DNA from: an uncultured Duncaniella sp.
GTDB lineage: Bacteria > Bacteroidota > Bacteroidia > Bacteroidales > Muribaculaceae
Reading direction: 5' to 3'
Assembly: GCA_910584825.1 (NCBI GenBank)
Contig: CAJUCI010000011.1
Coordinates: 1-64,000, forward strand
DNA: 64,000 nt
This document shows, one piece after another, positions 49,417 through 58,320 of the stretch; positions within the stretch are counted from its first letter, which is position 1; every line of letters starts with the position of its first letter. The notes beneath the pieces were generated by a model. It was not told the origin of the DNA. It did not search any database and saw nothing but the letters and a program-made list of their open reading frames with translations. The position numbers and the translations under genes were made by a program.

Positions 49417-52400
49417 TTCCTTTTTCTGAATAGTTTGTTGATTGCCACAAAGAAGAACGGTACGAATACGATGCCTACGGTGATGGCGACGAGCATGCCG
49501 AAGAATACACCCGTGCCGATGTCGCGGCGCGCGGCCGAGCCGGGGCCTGAGGCGAAGAGCAGCGGCAGGAGTCCGAGCATGAACGCGAGCGAGGTCATGA
49601 CGATGGGGCGGAAGCGCAGACGGGCGGCGGTAAGCGCGGCGTGCATGGCGTCGACCCTCTTGTCGGTCTCCTCCTTGGCAAACTCCACGATGAGGATGGC
49701 GTTTTTGGCCACGAGGCCCACGAGCATCACGAGTCCTATCTGGAAATAGATGTTGTTCTCAAGCCCGCATATCCATATGCCGAGATACGCGCCCACTCCG
49801 GCGATGGGGAGCGAGAGGATGACGGCGAGCGGCACGCTCCAGCTCTCATACTGCGCGGCGAGGAAGAGAAAGACGAAGAGGAACGCCAGTCCGAGCACGA
49901 GGCCGGTGTTGCCGTTTTCATGCTTCTGCTGGTAGGAGAGTCCGCTCCACTCTACGCCGATATTCTCGGGCAGGTGATTGCGCACAATCTTCTCGAGCGC
50001 GTCCATAGCCTGGCCGGTGCTGTAGCCGTGGGCGGCCTCGCCCGAGATGGTGGCCGAGTTGAACATGTTGAAGCGTCCGATGGTGCCGGGGCCTGTGGTG
50101 AAGCGGCTCGTGCCGAGCGATGAGATGGGCACCATCACTCCCCCGGTGCCGCGGACAAAGAAGAGGTTGATATTGTCGCGGTTGATGCGGTAGGGGGCTT
50201 CGGCCTGGATGTAGACTCGATAGATGCGGTTGAACATGTTGAAGTCGTTGACATAAATCGAGCCGGTGAATGCCTTCATGGTCGAGAAGATGTCGCTGAC
50301 GGGTATGCCCTGCATCTTGGCGCGGTCACGGTCAACGTCAAAGTAGAGCTGCGGGATGTCGGCCTGCATGGATGTGGATATGTCGGCAATCGCAGGCTGG
50401 AGGGCGGCATAGCGGCGCAGGGTGTCGACGGCGTTCTGCAGGTCGGTGTATGTGGCGTCGCCTCGCGCCTCGAGCACCATCTCGAATCCGCCCGAACTGC
50501 CAAGGCCGGGGATGATGGAGGGGGAGAAGACGTAGACGCGGCTCTCGGGATACTCGGCCAGGGCGTCATGCACGCGCGAGCGTATCTCGGAGATGTCCTC
50601 GGTTGTGTGCTCCTCCCAGGGCTTGAGTATGACGGTGAGCTGGGCGTGGGCCGGGTTGGTGCCTACGCGGGGCGAGGAGCCGGTGACGTTGAGCACGTAC
50701 TGCACGTCGGGGTCGGCGGTGAGATAGTCCATTGCCCGCTCGGTGACCTCGCGCGTGCGCTCGATGGTGGAGCCTTCGGGCAGCTCAAGCTCGACGGTGA
50801 AGTAGCCCTGGTCCTCCTGCGACATGAAGCTCTGAGGGGTAAGCTCGTTCATCACGTAGATGAAGACAAGTGCCAGGCCGAAGGCCGCATACATGCGGCG
50901 CGGGTGGCGGAAGGCGCGCGAGATGGAGCGTCCGTAGAATTTGTTGCCTCGGCCCAGCCATACGTTTATGAGACGGAACACCTTGGCCTTGCGGCTCTTC
51001 TTGCCGGGGCGCAGCAGCTTGGCGCACATGACGGGCGAGAGGGTGAGCGCGACGATGGTAGAGATGATGACCGACACGGCTATGGTTATGGTAAACTGGC
51101 GGTAGAGCTGGCCGGTGATGCCGGGGAGGAAGCTCACGGGCACGAACACCGCGCAGAGCACGAGCGACATGGCTATGAGCGCGCTGCCGAGTCCGCCCAT
51201 TGCCTTGGCGGTGGCCTCGTAGGGCGAGAGGTGCTCGGTGTTCATTATGCGGTCAACATTCTCGACCACCACAATGGCATCATCGACCACGATGCCGATG
51301 GCGAGGATGAGGCCGAGGAGGGTGAGCATGTTGAGCGAGAAGCCGAACATGAGCATCACGCCGAACGTGCCGACCAGCGAGATGGGCACGGCGATGACGG
51401 GGATGAGCGTGCTGCGCCAGTTCTGGAGCGAGAGAAACACCACGAGTATCACCAGCAGCAGGGCCTCGAAGAAGGTGCGGTAGACGTGGTGGATTGACTC
51501 GGAGATGTAGGTGGTCATGTCAAAGGGTATGTCATAGCTGATGCCTTCGGGGAAGTTTTTGGCTATGAGTTCCATCTCGGCCTTGACGGCCTCGGCCACC
51601 TCGAGGGCGTTTGCGCCCGGGAGCATGTTGATGTTGATTACGGCGGCGTTGCCTCCGTTGATGCCGCTCTCGGTGGAGTAGCTCGACGCCTCGAGCGACA
51701 CTCGCGCCACGTCACGCAGACGTATGACGGAGCCGTCAGGCCCTGCGCGGAGCACGATGTCCTCAAACTCGGCCACCGACGAGAGGCGTCCGCGGGCAAT
51801 GATGGGCATGGTCACATCGATGCCTGTGGCGGGTGCCTGGCCCAGTGCTCCGGCGGCCGACTCGCGGTTCTGGTCCTTGAGGGCGTCCTGGATGTCCTTG
51901 ACGGTCAGGCCGAGGTCGGCGAGCTTGTCGGGCGCAACCCATATCTGCATGGCGTAGTATCGGCTGCCCACGTTGCTTACGCTGCCCACGCCGGGGATGC
52001 GGCGGATGGGGTCGACGACGTTGAGCGTGGTGTAGTTGCTGAGATACACCTCGTCAAACTTCGGGTCGTCAGACTGTATGGTTATGGTCATGAGTCGGCT
52101 GGCAGTCTCCTTTGATACGGTGATGCCGTTCTGCACCACTTCGGCCGGCAGTCGCGACTCGGCCTTCTTGACGCGGTTCTGGATGTCGACGGCGGCCAGC
52201 TCGGGGTCGGTGTCGATGTCAAATGTCACGAGTGCCGAGAATCCGCCCGAGTTGGAGCTTGACGACGACATGTATATCATGCCGGGGGTGCCGTTGAGTT
52301 CCTGCTCGATGGGGGTGGCCACGGCCTGGGTGACGGTCTGGGCGTCGGCTCCGGGATAGGATGCGCTGATGCGCACCACCGGGGGCACTATCTGCGGGTA

Positions 52401-52505
52401 CTGGTCGACCGGCAGGAGCGCGAGCCCGATGCCTCCGATAATGAATATCACGATGGATATTACTATCGAGAATACGGGATGCTCGAGAAAAAAGTTGCGT
52501 TTCAT
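49413..52505 (-). CDS. RND efflux pump (AcrB/HAE1 family)
   Basis: A 1030-residue inner-membrane proton-driven transporter with twelve predicted helices and two large periplasmic loops. Family signatures include the start FLEHPVFSIVISIVIFIIGG, TGVATPIEQ-type sequence (VTQAVATPIEQELNGTPGM) and the proton-relay Asp pair in GIVVDDAIVVVENVD (TM4). The second half includes AAQYESWSVPLAVILSLPIA and KNAILIVEFA. It exports drugs, bile salts or detergents through the partner channel. Second gene of a membrane-fusion, pump, channel operon, with 27 nt to the upstream gene. No regulator gene is adjacent. Confidence 0.97.
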   Translation of the reverse strand: MKRNFFLEHPVFSIVISIVIFIIGGIGLALLPVDQYPQIVPPVVRISASYPGADAQTVTQAVATPIEQELNGTPGMIYMSSSSSNSGGFSALVTFDIDTDPELAAVDIQNRVKKAESRLPAEVVQNGITVSKETASRLMTITIQSDDPKFDEVYLSNYTTLNVVDPIRRIPGVGSVSNVGSRYYAMQIWVAPDKLADLGLTVKDIQDALKDQNRESAAGALGQAPATGIDVTMPIIARGRLSSVAEFEDIVLRAGPDGSVIRLRDVARVSLEASSYSTESGINGGNAAVININMLPGANALEVAEAVKAEMELIAKNFPEGISYDIPFDMTTYISESIHHVYRTFFEALLLVILVVFLSLQNWRSTLIPVIAVPISLVGTFGVMLMFGFSLNMLTLLGLILAIGIVVDDAIVVVENVDRIMNTEHLSPYEATAKAMGGLGSALIAMSLVLCAVFVPVSFLPGITGQLYRQFTITIAVSVIISTIVALTLSPVMCAKLLRPGKKSRKAKVFRLINVWLGRGNKFYGRSISRAFRHPRRMYAAFGLALVFIYVMNELTPQSFMSQEDQGYFTVELELPEGSTIERTREVTERAMDYLTADPDVQYVLNVTGSSPRVGTNPAHAQLTVILKPWEEHTTEDISEIRSRVHDALAEYPESRVYVFSPSIIPGLGSSGGFEMVLEARGDATYTDLQNAVDTLRRYAALQPAIADISTSMQADIPQLYFDVDRDRAKMQGIPVSDIFSTMKAFTGSIYVNDFNMFNRIYRVYIQAEAPYRINRDNINLFFVRGTGGVMVPISSLGTSRFTTGPGTIGRFNMFNSATISGEAAHGYSTGQAMDALEKIVRNHLPENIGVEWSGLSYQQKHENGNTGLVLGLAFLFVFLFLAAQYESWSVPLAVILSLPIAGVGAYLGIWICGLENNIYFQIGLVMLVGLVAKNAILIVEFAKEETDKRVDAMHAALTAARLRFRPIVMTSLAFMLGLLPLLFASGPGSAARRDIGTGVFFGMLVAITVGIVFVPFFFVAINKLFRKRK

Positions 52506-52532
52506 GTGGCTGTGCGTCCTTTCGGTCAGTGA

Positions 52533-53792
52533 TTATTTTACTTCGGGTGATTCCTCTTTGCGGCCTTTGTCGTCGGTAGGCTCGGGGGCGGGGATGGGGT
52601 TGACCTTCATGCCGTGCGAGAGCTTGTGATAGCCCTCCACCACGATGTCCTCGCCCTTGGCAAGGCCGCGCTCCACGATGGTGTTGTTGCCCACTTCGGG
52701 GCCAAGCTCGATGAAGCGACGCTCCACCACGCTGTCGGGGCGCACCACGTAGATGTATGCTCCACCCTTCTCGATGACGAGTGCCTTGGTGGGGACTTCG
52801 ATGGCATCCTCGCGCACGTCAAGCAGTACCTTGACCTTGGTAAACTCGCCGGGGAGCAGACGGTGGTCGGGGTTGGGCATCTCGGCGCGCACCGAGAATG
52901 TGCCTGTCTTGGGGTCGACCTGCGGGTCGGCGAAGTCGACGAGTCCCTTGTGGGGATAGACCGAGCCGTCGGGCAGGGTGATGGTGACGTAGGAGTTCCA
53001 TTTGCGGTTGGGGTCGGAGCTGCCGAGGTTGACGTTGCGGTCTTTGCTGCGCAGATAGTCGAGCGCGGTCATGGAGAAGTCCACTCTCACGGTGTCGCTC
53101 TTTACCACGGTGGCGAGGAGCGATTTGCCTCCCGAGGGGCCGACGAGGGTGCCGATGTCGGCCACGCGCTCGGAGATGTAGCCCGAGATGGGTGAGCTGA
53201 CGCGGGTGTAGCCGAGTGTGAGTTCGGCCTGTGTGAGGTCAGCCTCGCTGACTATCACCTCGGCGTTGGCACTCTCATAGGCGGCCTCGGCATCATCGAG
53301 GTCGAGCTGCGAGGCGGCGTTCTGGGCATAGAGCGGCTTGATGCGCTGCAGGTCGCGTTCGGCCTTCTGAGCCTGGGCACGGGCCTTGTTGAGCTGGGCA
53401 CGTGCCTTGTTGACATGCGCGCGATAGAGGCGCGGGTCGATGACGAAAAGCGTCTGCCCCTTCTCGATATACGAGCCTTCCTTGAACAGCATGCTCTCAA
53501 GGTAGCCCTCGACACGGGCATGGATTTCGACAAATTGCTGGGCGCGGATGCGTCCGACGTATTCGCCGTAGATATTAACGTTGTCGGTGGTGACCTTCTC
53601 GACCTCGACGGTCGGGGGCACTACGGGTACAGGCTTGGCGCGGAGTATGAAATAGAGCGCGACGCCGATGATGACGGCGGCCACGACAATCAGAATCCAT
53701 GTCTTACGGCTGTGCGGGGCTTTGTCGCTCACTATCCTGTAGCCTGAGCTGACCTTTGAACCTAAAGCGTCTTTGTAACGGTTGATGTCCAT
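52533..53792 (-). CDS. RND membrane-fusion protein (AcrA/MexA family)
   Basis: A 419-residue periplasmic adaptor with one N-terminal transmembrane anchor (about 32-50; WILIVVAAVIIGVALYFIL) and not a lipobox. The lipoyl half-motifs are present (ARVEGYLESMLFKEGSYIEK and SPISGYISERVADIGTL). Between them is the alpha-hairpin (about 120-190) of Arg/Lys/Ala/Gln-rich heptads. Beta-barrel and membrane-proximal domains follow (PGEFTKVKVLLD, KLSHGMKVNPIP). It links the pump to the outer channel. First gene of the operon. No consensus housekeeping promoter is evident in the gap upstream. Confidence 0.95.
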   Translation of the reverse strand: MDINRYKDALGSKVSSGYRIVSDKAPHSRKTWILIVVAAVIIGVALYFILRAKPVPVVPPTVEVEKVTTDNVNIYGEYVGRIRAQQFVEIHARVEGYLESMLFKEGSYIEKGQTLFVIDPRLYRAHVNKARAQLNKARAQAQKAERDLQRIKPLYAQNAASQLDLDDAEAAYESANAEVIVSEADLTQAELTLGYTRVSSPISGYISERVADIGTLVGPSGGKSLLATVVKSDTVRVDFSMTALDYLRSKDRNVNLGSSDPNRKWNSYVTITLPDGSVYPHKGLVDFADPQVDPKTGTFSVRAEMPNPDHRLLPGEFTKVKVLLDVREDAIEVPTKALVIEKGGAYIYVVRPDSVVERRFIELGPEVGNNTIVERGLAKGEDIVVEGYHKLSHGMKVNPIPAPEPTDDKGRKEESPEVK

Positions 53793-54103
53793 AAGCGTGA
53801 TGAATGATGTGATGTACGAATGTTTAAGGACTGTGCCTATCTAAGCAACATCGGTTTCACGCTGATTGTTTACCTGATTTTTCGGATTAGTTAATTTTAA
53901 TGAATACAGTTAAAAATAACAACGAGTGTTAAAACCCATTTGGAAGACCACCCGTTTCGCCCCCCGGACCTCTTTTCCATGTAAGAATATCGGCATAAGA
54001 GTATGTATAAAAAACAGCTGCGGGGATGCCCGCCGTAATCGGAAGGGCATCCCCGCAGGAGTGAGGGGGAGGAGAATCTCAGTATTCTAATTAAGTGGGG
54101 TCA
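53793..54103. other. Gene-free gap between the RND and GH5 operons
   Basis: These 311 bases hold no ORF I can support. The part nearest the RND operon is AT-rich and should carry its promoter, but no TTG-N20-TAnnTTTG match is seen. The part nearest the GH5 gene contains its terminator (54018-54058). The remainder is unremarkable. Confidence 0.6.
54018..54058 (-). terminator. Terminator of the GH5 utilisation locus
   Basis: CTGCGGGGATGCCC (54018-54031) pairs perfectly with GGGCATCCCCGCAG (54045-54058). On the minus strand it is followed by TTTTTTATAC. A strong intrinsic terminator. Confidence 0.92.
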
Positions 54104-55612
54104 TCAGAAGGGGTAAACGCCTGTCGAGGCTCCGCTCATGATGCCGTCGATGGCATACTGGTTGATTACGTTGCCGGTGGTGCGGTCAATGTCGCCGCCG
54201 GTCTCCCAATAGAAGGGGACACAGCCGTGATTTTTGGCCGAGCGGGTCATGCACTCGTTCCAGGCGGCACGTGACTTCTGATGCTTCTCGACATCCATGC
54301 CGGGGAAGTCAGAGGCGTTGCGCACGGCCGATGAGTATTCGCCGACAATCACGGGTATGCCGTTTGCCACGAATGTGTCGTGCATCTTCTTGTACTGTCC
54401 GTCGATATACTTCTCGTCAGCCCAGGTGCAGTTGCGGTCAGAGCCGTCTACGAAATTATCGGCACCCCAGTAGAGTTTGACTGTTGCGGCCCACTGTCCG
54501 TCCTTCTCCATGATTGTGAAGTCAGAGGGGTCATAGTTGTGCACTTCGACGAGCATACGGTCCTCGATGATGTCGACAGGGAGCTGGTAACGACCCTTGA
54601 CGGTCTCGTCGATATTGGTCTGCGGGCCCTGTGCGATGAGGCAGCGGGAGGCGTTGTTGCCGCCTGTGGCGCGCACGGCGTCAACGAATGTCTGCTGATA
54701 CTTGATAATGGCATCAACGGCAGTGTCGGTGATGGTTCCGTCCATGCCCGGCTCGTTCATGCCGGCAAAGAGCAGATGCTCGTCGAAATGATTGAGCTTC
54801 TTGGCAATCTGAGTCCAGAAATCGTGCTGCTTCTTGTCGATGTCTTCGTCATAGCCGCCTTCGAGATTGTTCTCGAGCCAGCCGCCGTCCCAGTGGATGT
54901 TGACGATGGCATACATGCCTTCGCCTACTACCCATTCTACAACCTGATCGATGCGGTCGAGCCAGTCAGCTTTGATGATATTCTTTGCTTTCTCCTTTTT
55001 AGTCTTGCCATCGATGTGGCTGTTCCACGCGCAGGGGATACGCACGGCATTGAAGCCTGCAGCCTTAAGTCCGCGGATGTAGTCGATGGTTACGGGGCGT
55101 GTCCATGAGCCTTCGCCGTCGGGAGCCTCGAGGGTGTTACCGATGTTGACGCCGGCATACATTTGTGATGCAATCTGCTTGGCGGTGATGTCGGCGATGG
55201 GGGTCTCGGCGGGCACAGTGGGTGCATTTGTAGGCTGTGTGAGAGTGAATCCGCGAGCCACATTGTTGGCAAACACTGACACTCGTGCCGAGCGCGGGCC
55301 GCGGGTCTCGTTAAGTGCTGTAGTGACGGTCACGGGGAATCCCTTGTCGGTGCGGTCGCCCACCGACACTTCAATCCAGCTTAAATCGTCCTTGTCGTCA
55401 ATCTTCTCGACGTGGGCTGCCACCGAAGCGGGAGAGTTCACATAGAATGTCTGCGACTCGCCGGTCGGAGCTGCTGTGATGCCGTTGGCAAAAATGTCTT
55501 CCGGCACCTGGATATTTTCATATATCACCTCGTTCCTGTCATCGTCACATGCGGCGAACGTGTAGCATGCTGAGAGGCAAAGTGCAAGGCAGAGTGATTT
55601 GGCTATTTTCAT
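54104..55612 (-). CDS. Endoglucanase-like GH5 lipoprotein with N-terminal BACON domain
   Basis: A 502-residue surface or periplasmic hydrolase. A lipobox-like FAAC lies near residue 21. Residues about 35-130 form a BACON-type Ig-like domain (TFYVNSPASVAAHVEK, SARVSVFANNVARGFTLTQ) that commonly spaces enzymes from the membrane. The GH5 barrel has MYAGVNIGNTLEAPDG, VRIPCAWNSH and IVNIHWDGGWLENN. The acid/base Glu is in FAGMNEPGMDG and the nucleophile Glu in VIVGEYSSAV. Nearest in style are GH5_4 endo-beta-glucanases or xyloglucanases; beta-mannanase is possible. It is the only enzyme of the PUL in this window, so it probably makes the first cut of the glycan at the surface. Confidence 0.9.
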   Translation of the reverse strand: MKIAKSLCLALCLSACYTFAACDDDRNEVIYENIQVPEDIFANGITAAPTGESQTFYVNSPASVAAHVEKIDDKDDLSWIEVSVGDRTDKGFPVTVTTALNETRGPRSARVSVFANNVARGFTLTQPTNAPTVPAETPIADITAKQIASQMYAGVNIGNTLEAPDGEGSWTRPVTIDYIRGLKAAGFNAVRIPCAWNSHIDGKTKKEKAKNIIKADWLDRIDQVVEWVVGEGMYAIVNIHWDGGWLENNLEGGYDEDIDKKQHDFWTQIAKKLNHFDEHLLFAGMNEPGMDGTITDTAVDAIIKYQQTFVDAVRATGGNNASRCLIAQGPQTNIDETVKGRYQLPVDIIEDRMLVEVHNYDPSDFTIMEKDGQWAATVKLYWGADNFVDGSDRNCTWADEKYIDGQYKKMHDTFVANGIPVIVGEYSSAVRNASDFPGMDVEKHQKSRAAWNECMTRSAKNHGCVPFYWETGGDIDRTTGNVINQYAIDGIMSGASTGVYPF

Positions 55613-55638
55613 AATATATTTTCACTGTGTATAGTCAA

Positions 55639-55680
55639 GGGAGAAGCCCCGGGCTGTCAGAAGCCCAAGGGGCTTCTCCC
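55639..55680. terminator. Intercistronic hairpin in the PUL
   Basis: GGGAGAAGCCCC (55639-55650) pairs with GGGGCTTCTCCC (55669-55680), with an inner GGGCT/AGCCC stem. There is no T-run on the minus strand, so it is more likely an RNA-stability or partial-termination hairpin. It would reduce GH5 expression relative to the lipoprotein genes. Confidence 0.65.
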
Positions 55681-55699
55681 ATATGATACATTTTTGTTA

Positions 55700-58297
55700 T
55701 TACCAGATGACTGGGGTAAAGAGTGAGTTGATGGTAAACTTCACACGCATGGAGTCGTTGAAGCCGAGTTCCTTGATAACGTCACCTTCGGGTGTGCCGA
55801 ATGCACAGCCGTCATTCTTGGTTTTGCCGTAGCAGTTCCAAAGTTCGAGACGGTGCTGGCTGCCGTCATTCGAGTTGACGACTTTCTTGGCGTCCCAACC
55901 TGTGAGGGCCTTGCCGTCAAGCTCGATTGAGTTGAGTGTCATGACAGTGCCGGGGAACATGTCCATGAGGCCGCCTGTGTTTATGAAAGTCATAATCGAG
56001 CCGTCGGAATAGTTGAAGTCGGCAGTCTTGCGGGTGGTGATGTCAAAGTCGGTCTTGTCAGGCACGAGTTTGAAGTTGCTGTCGACAGTCACTCGGAATG
56101 AGCCGTCATTGATGCCGTCCCAGTAGCCGCCCCATGAGGGATTGATGGTCACGAGGTCGGGGGTGAAGACTGCGTTTTCGGTGATGTAGCAGTCAATCTC
56201 GACTGAGTTGCTGAACGATAATGCCGGGTCATGGTCAACGTTGGTGGCTGAGCTGAACGGGCTCTCGAATACCTTGCTTCCGTCTGAGCCCTTGCCCCAG
56301 ATGCTGAAGAATTCAACGCGGTAGTTACCCTTGTCTTCAATGTCGCCATAGAAGAACTTGGAGGCATCAAACTTGACTGATTTACCGTCGCAGCGGATGT
56401 CGGTGACGGTAACTATCACGTTAGGATGCTCGACGAGTATCTCGTTGAAGTCCATGAGGAATACCATCGCACCGTTGCAGGCGTCGCCATTGTAGGTGAA
56501 TGTGAACTTTTTGCCGAATTCAGTCGGGTCAACGGTGCCGACCTGTGTGCCCCGGTTGCCTGACCAGTCGCCGCCTACGCTCATCATGGTGACTGCGTAG
56601 CCATACTTGGCCGACTGAGGTATCATGTTTACACTCAGGAGAATGGGGGCGGAGTCTCTGAAATATGCGAGCTGGAATGACTTGTCGGTAAGAGTCAGGA
56701 CTTTTATCTCATTCTTGCGGTTTTCAACCATCGGGCTGACGAAATTGTCGGGAGCGAGGAGGTCGATGGTCGATGTGATGGTGTAGTTCTCGTTGTCGAT
56801 TGTATAGGTGCCCTCATGAGAGACGCCATCCTTATCGACTACAATCACTTTGCCATCCTCTGTAAATGTCATCGAGCCTGTGCAGTCGCCATAAGCCCAG
56901 GTGGCCGATGCTCCGGGTGCCCAGCACCAATCATTTTTACCTATCATAGGCTCATTGTTGGTCAGATGCTTCCAGGAATAGTCGAGGCTGTAGAAATCTG
57001 TAGGACCTTCAAATATCTTGGATGCTCCGTTGCGGAGGTCGATTTCCCAAGTACGGCAGAGCATCGATTTCTCAATCTTGAGGTTACGTGCGGTTGTCAC
57101 GGGACGTATCGACATGGCCTGATAGACGGGAGCTGTCATGCGCGAGTTGGTTGCTGATGAGAACTGATAGCCGTAATAGTAACGCTGGTCGCCGGGATTG
57201 ATTGAGCCGGTTGCATAGTAGCCGTTGTTGCCAATGCCGGTGACATCATTTACTGTGCGTGTGCCGGCAGCGGGGAGGAAGATGGTGTTGCCGTTGGGGC
57301 CGGTGAGACGGAAACCGTTCACACCGTCGACTGTTGTCCACTCCGATGTACACTTGGCAAAGAGTTCCTCGAAATCCTCATAGGAGGGGAGGGTTGCCTT
57401 GCCGTCGGTCACCTGATAGATTAGGTCGTTGGTAGTGCGATACAGGTCCTCTGAAGCATAGTCCTCGGGGAGGTATGAGTTCATGACACCTGTGCGGTCG
57501 CCGAAACCGAAGTGACCGCCGAGGTCATTTTCGCTCTTTGCGCCGAGGTTGTACTTAGCCCATTTTACCGAGAGACCGAGGTCTACAAACTCCTCGTCGG
57601 CGTCATACTTATGGCTTTCGGTTGTGAACGACTCCACATCGCCGTAGATTGTGCCGGCACCGAGGTTGACATAAGCAGCGTAATAGTAGGTGGTAGACGG
57701 GAGAAGGCCTGACTTATTGACTGAGAATGTCGATGCATTGTCGTCAGCGGGAACGATGAGACCGTTACGTACCTTCTCTACATCAGGCTCTGAGGCGATT
57801 ACTATACCTACGGTTGCGTCGGCCGGCATTTCAGTGGCCGAACCGCCGATGAGTGCCGAAGTGAAGTCGACAGTCTCGGCGCGCGAGGTTGACACTGTGG
57901 CATTGGTGGTCACGAATGACTTGACATCGCCGAGGAAAGTGACCTGACCCTTGAGTGATACGTAGGTCTGGTAGTAGTAGGTCTGACCTGTGGTGAGGCC
58001 GTTGACTGTGGCTGACACCACACCGTCGTTGAGCAGTCCGTCCACCTTGTTGGGCATATTGTCCTGCGCTTCACCGTAATAGAAGCCTACCGAGTAGAGC
58101 GCGGCCGACTTGCCGTCAAGTCCTTTGACGGTGCCGTGGAGCACTGCGCTGTTGGCGGTGACGTCTGACGACCCGGTGTTTACCGACGACTCGTCGATGA
58201 CGGGGTCGGTAGAGATGAAGTAGTTGTCATCGTCGTTACATGACGCCAGAGAGAGCCCGAGCAGGAACGACGCATATAAGAATATTTTGGTTTTCAT
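55700..58297 (-). CDS. Large multidomain surface lipoprotein of the GH5 PUL
   Basis: An 865-residue lipoprotein with lipobox LASC near residue 20. Two FnIII-like domains (about 38-130 and 135-230; TYYYQTYVSLKGQVTFLGDV, TTYYYAAYVNLGAG) come first. A Fibrobacter-paralogous-type domain follows (about 235-405; EFVDLGLSVKWAKYNLGA, LPSYEDFEELFAKC, FLPAAGTR). Next are a lipocalin-like domain (about 410-560; LCRTWEIDLRNG, GSMTFTEDGKVIVV) and two or so C-terminal beta-sandwich carbohydrate-binding-like domains (about 570-865). No catalytic residues are evident. It lies where SusE/F-type glycan-binding proteins are encoded, so a surface glycan-binding role is inferred. The fusion of so many module types in one PUL lipoprotein is uncommon. 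Confidence 0.72.
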   Translation of the reverse strand: MKTKIFLYASFLLGLSLASCNDDDNYFISTDPVIDESSVNTGSSDVTANSAVLHGTVKGLDGKSAALYSVGFYYGEAQDNMPNKVDGLLNDGVVSATVNGLTTGQTYYYQTYVSLKGQVTFLGDVKSFVTTNATVSTSRAETVDFTSALIGGSATEMPADATVGIVIASEPDVEKVRNGLIVPADDNASTFSVNKSGLLPSTTYYYAAYVNLGAGTIYGDVESFTTESHKYDADEEFVDLGLSVKWAKYNLGAKSENDLGGHFGFGDRTGVMNSYLPEDYASEDLYRTTNDLIYQVTDGKATLPSYEDFEELFAKCTSEWTTVDGVNGFRLTGPNGNTIFLPAAGTRTVNDVTGIGNNGYYATGSINPGDQRYYYGYQFSSATNSRMTAPVYQAMSIRPVTTARNLKIEKSMLCRTWEIDLRNGASKIFEGPTDFYSLDYSWKHLTNNEPMIGKNDWCWAPGASATWAYGDCTGSMTFTEDGKVIVVDKDGVSHEGTYTIDNENYTITSTIDLLAPDNFVSPMVENRKNEIKVLTLTDKSFQLAYFRDSAPILLSVNMIPQSAKYGYAVTMMSVGGDWSGNRGTQVGTVDPTEFGKKFTFTYNGDACNGAMVFLMDFNEILVEHPNVIVTVTDIRCDGKSVKFDASKFFYGDIEDKGNYRVEFFSIWGKGSDGSKVFESPFSSATNVDHDPALSFSNSVEIDCYITENAVFTPDLVTINPSWGGYWDGINDGSFRVTVDSNFKLVPDKTDFDITTRKTADFNYSDGSIMTFINTGGLMDMFPGTVMTLNSIELDGKALTGWDAKKVVNSNDGSQHRLELWNCYGKTKNDGCAFGTPEGDVIKELGFNDSMRVKFTINSLFTPVIW

Positions 58298-58320
58298 TTT
58301 AGTGTATTATCCTATTCAGG

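Noticed and set aside
53793..54017. Regulator gene or promoter for the RND operon
   Set aside because: No ORF or consensus promoter can be supported in this AT-rich gap.
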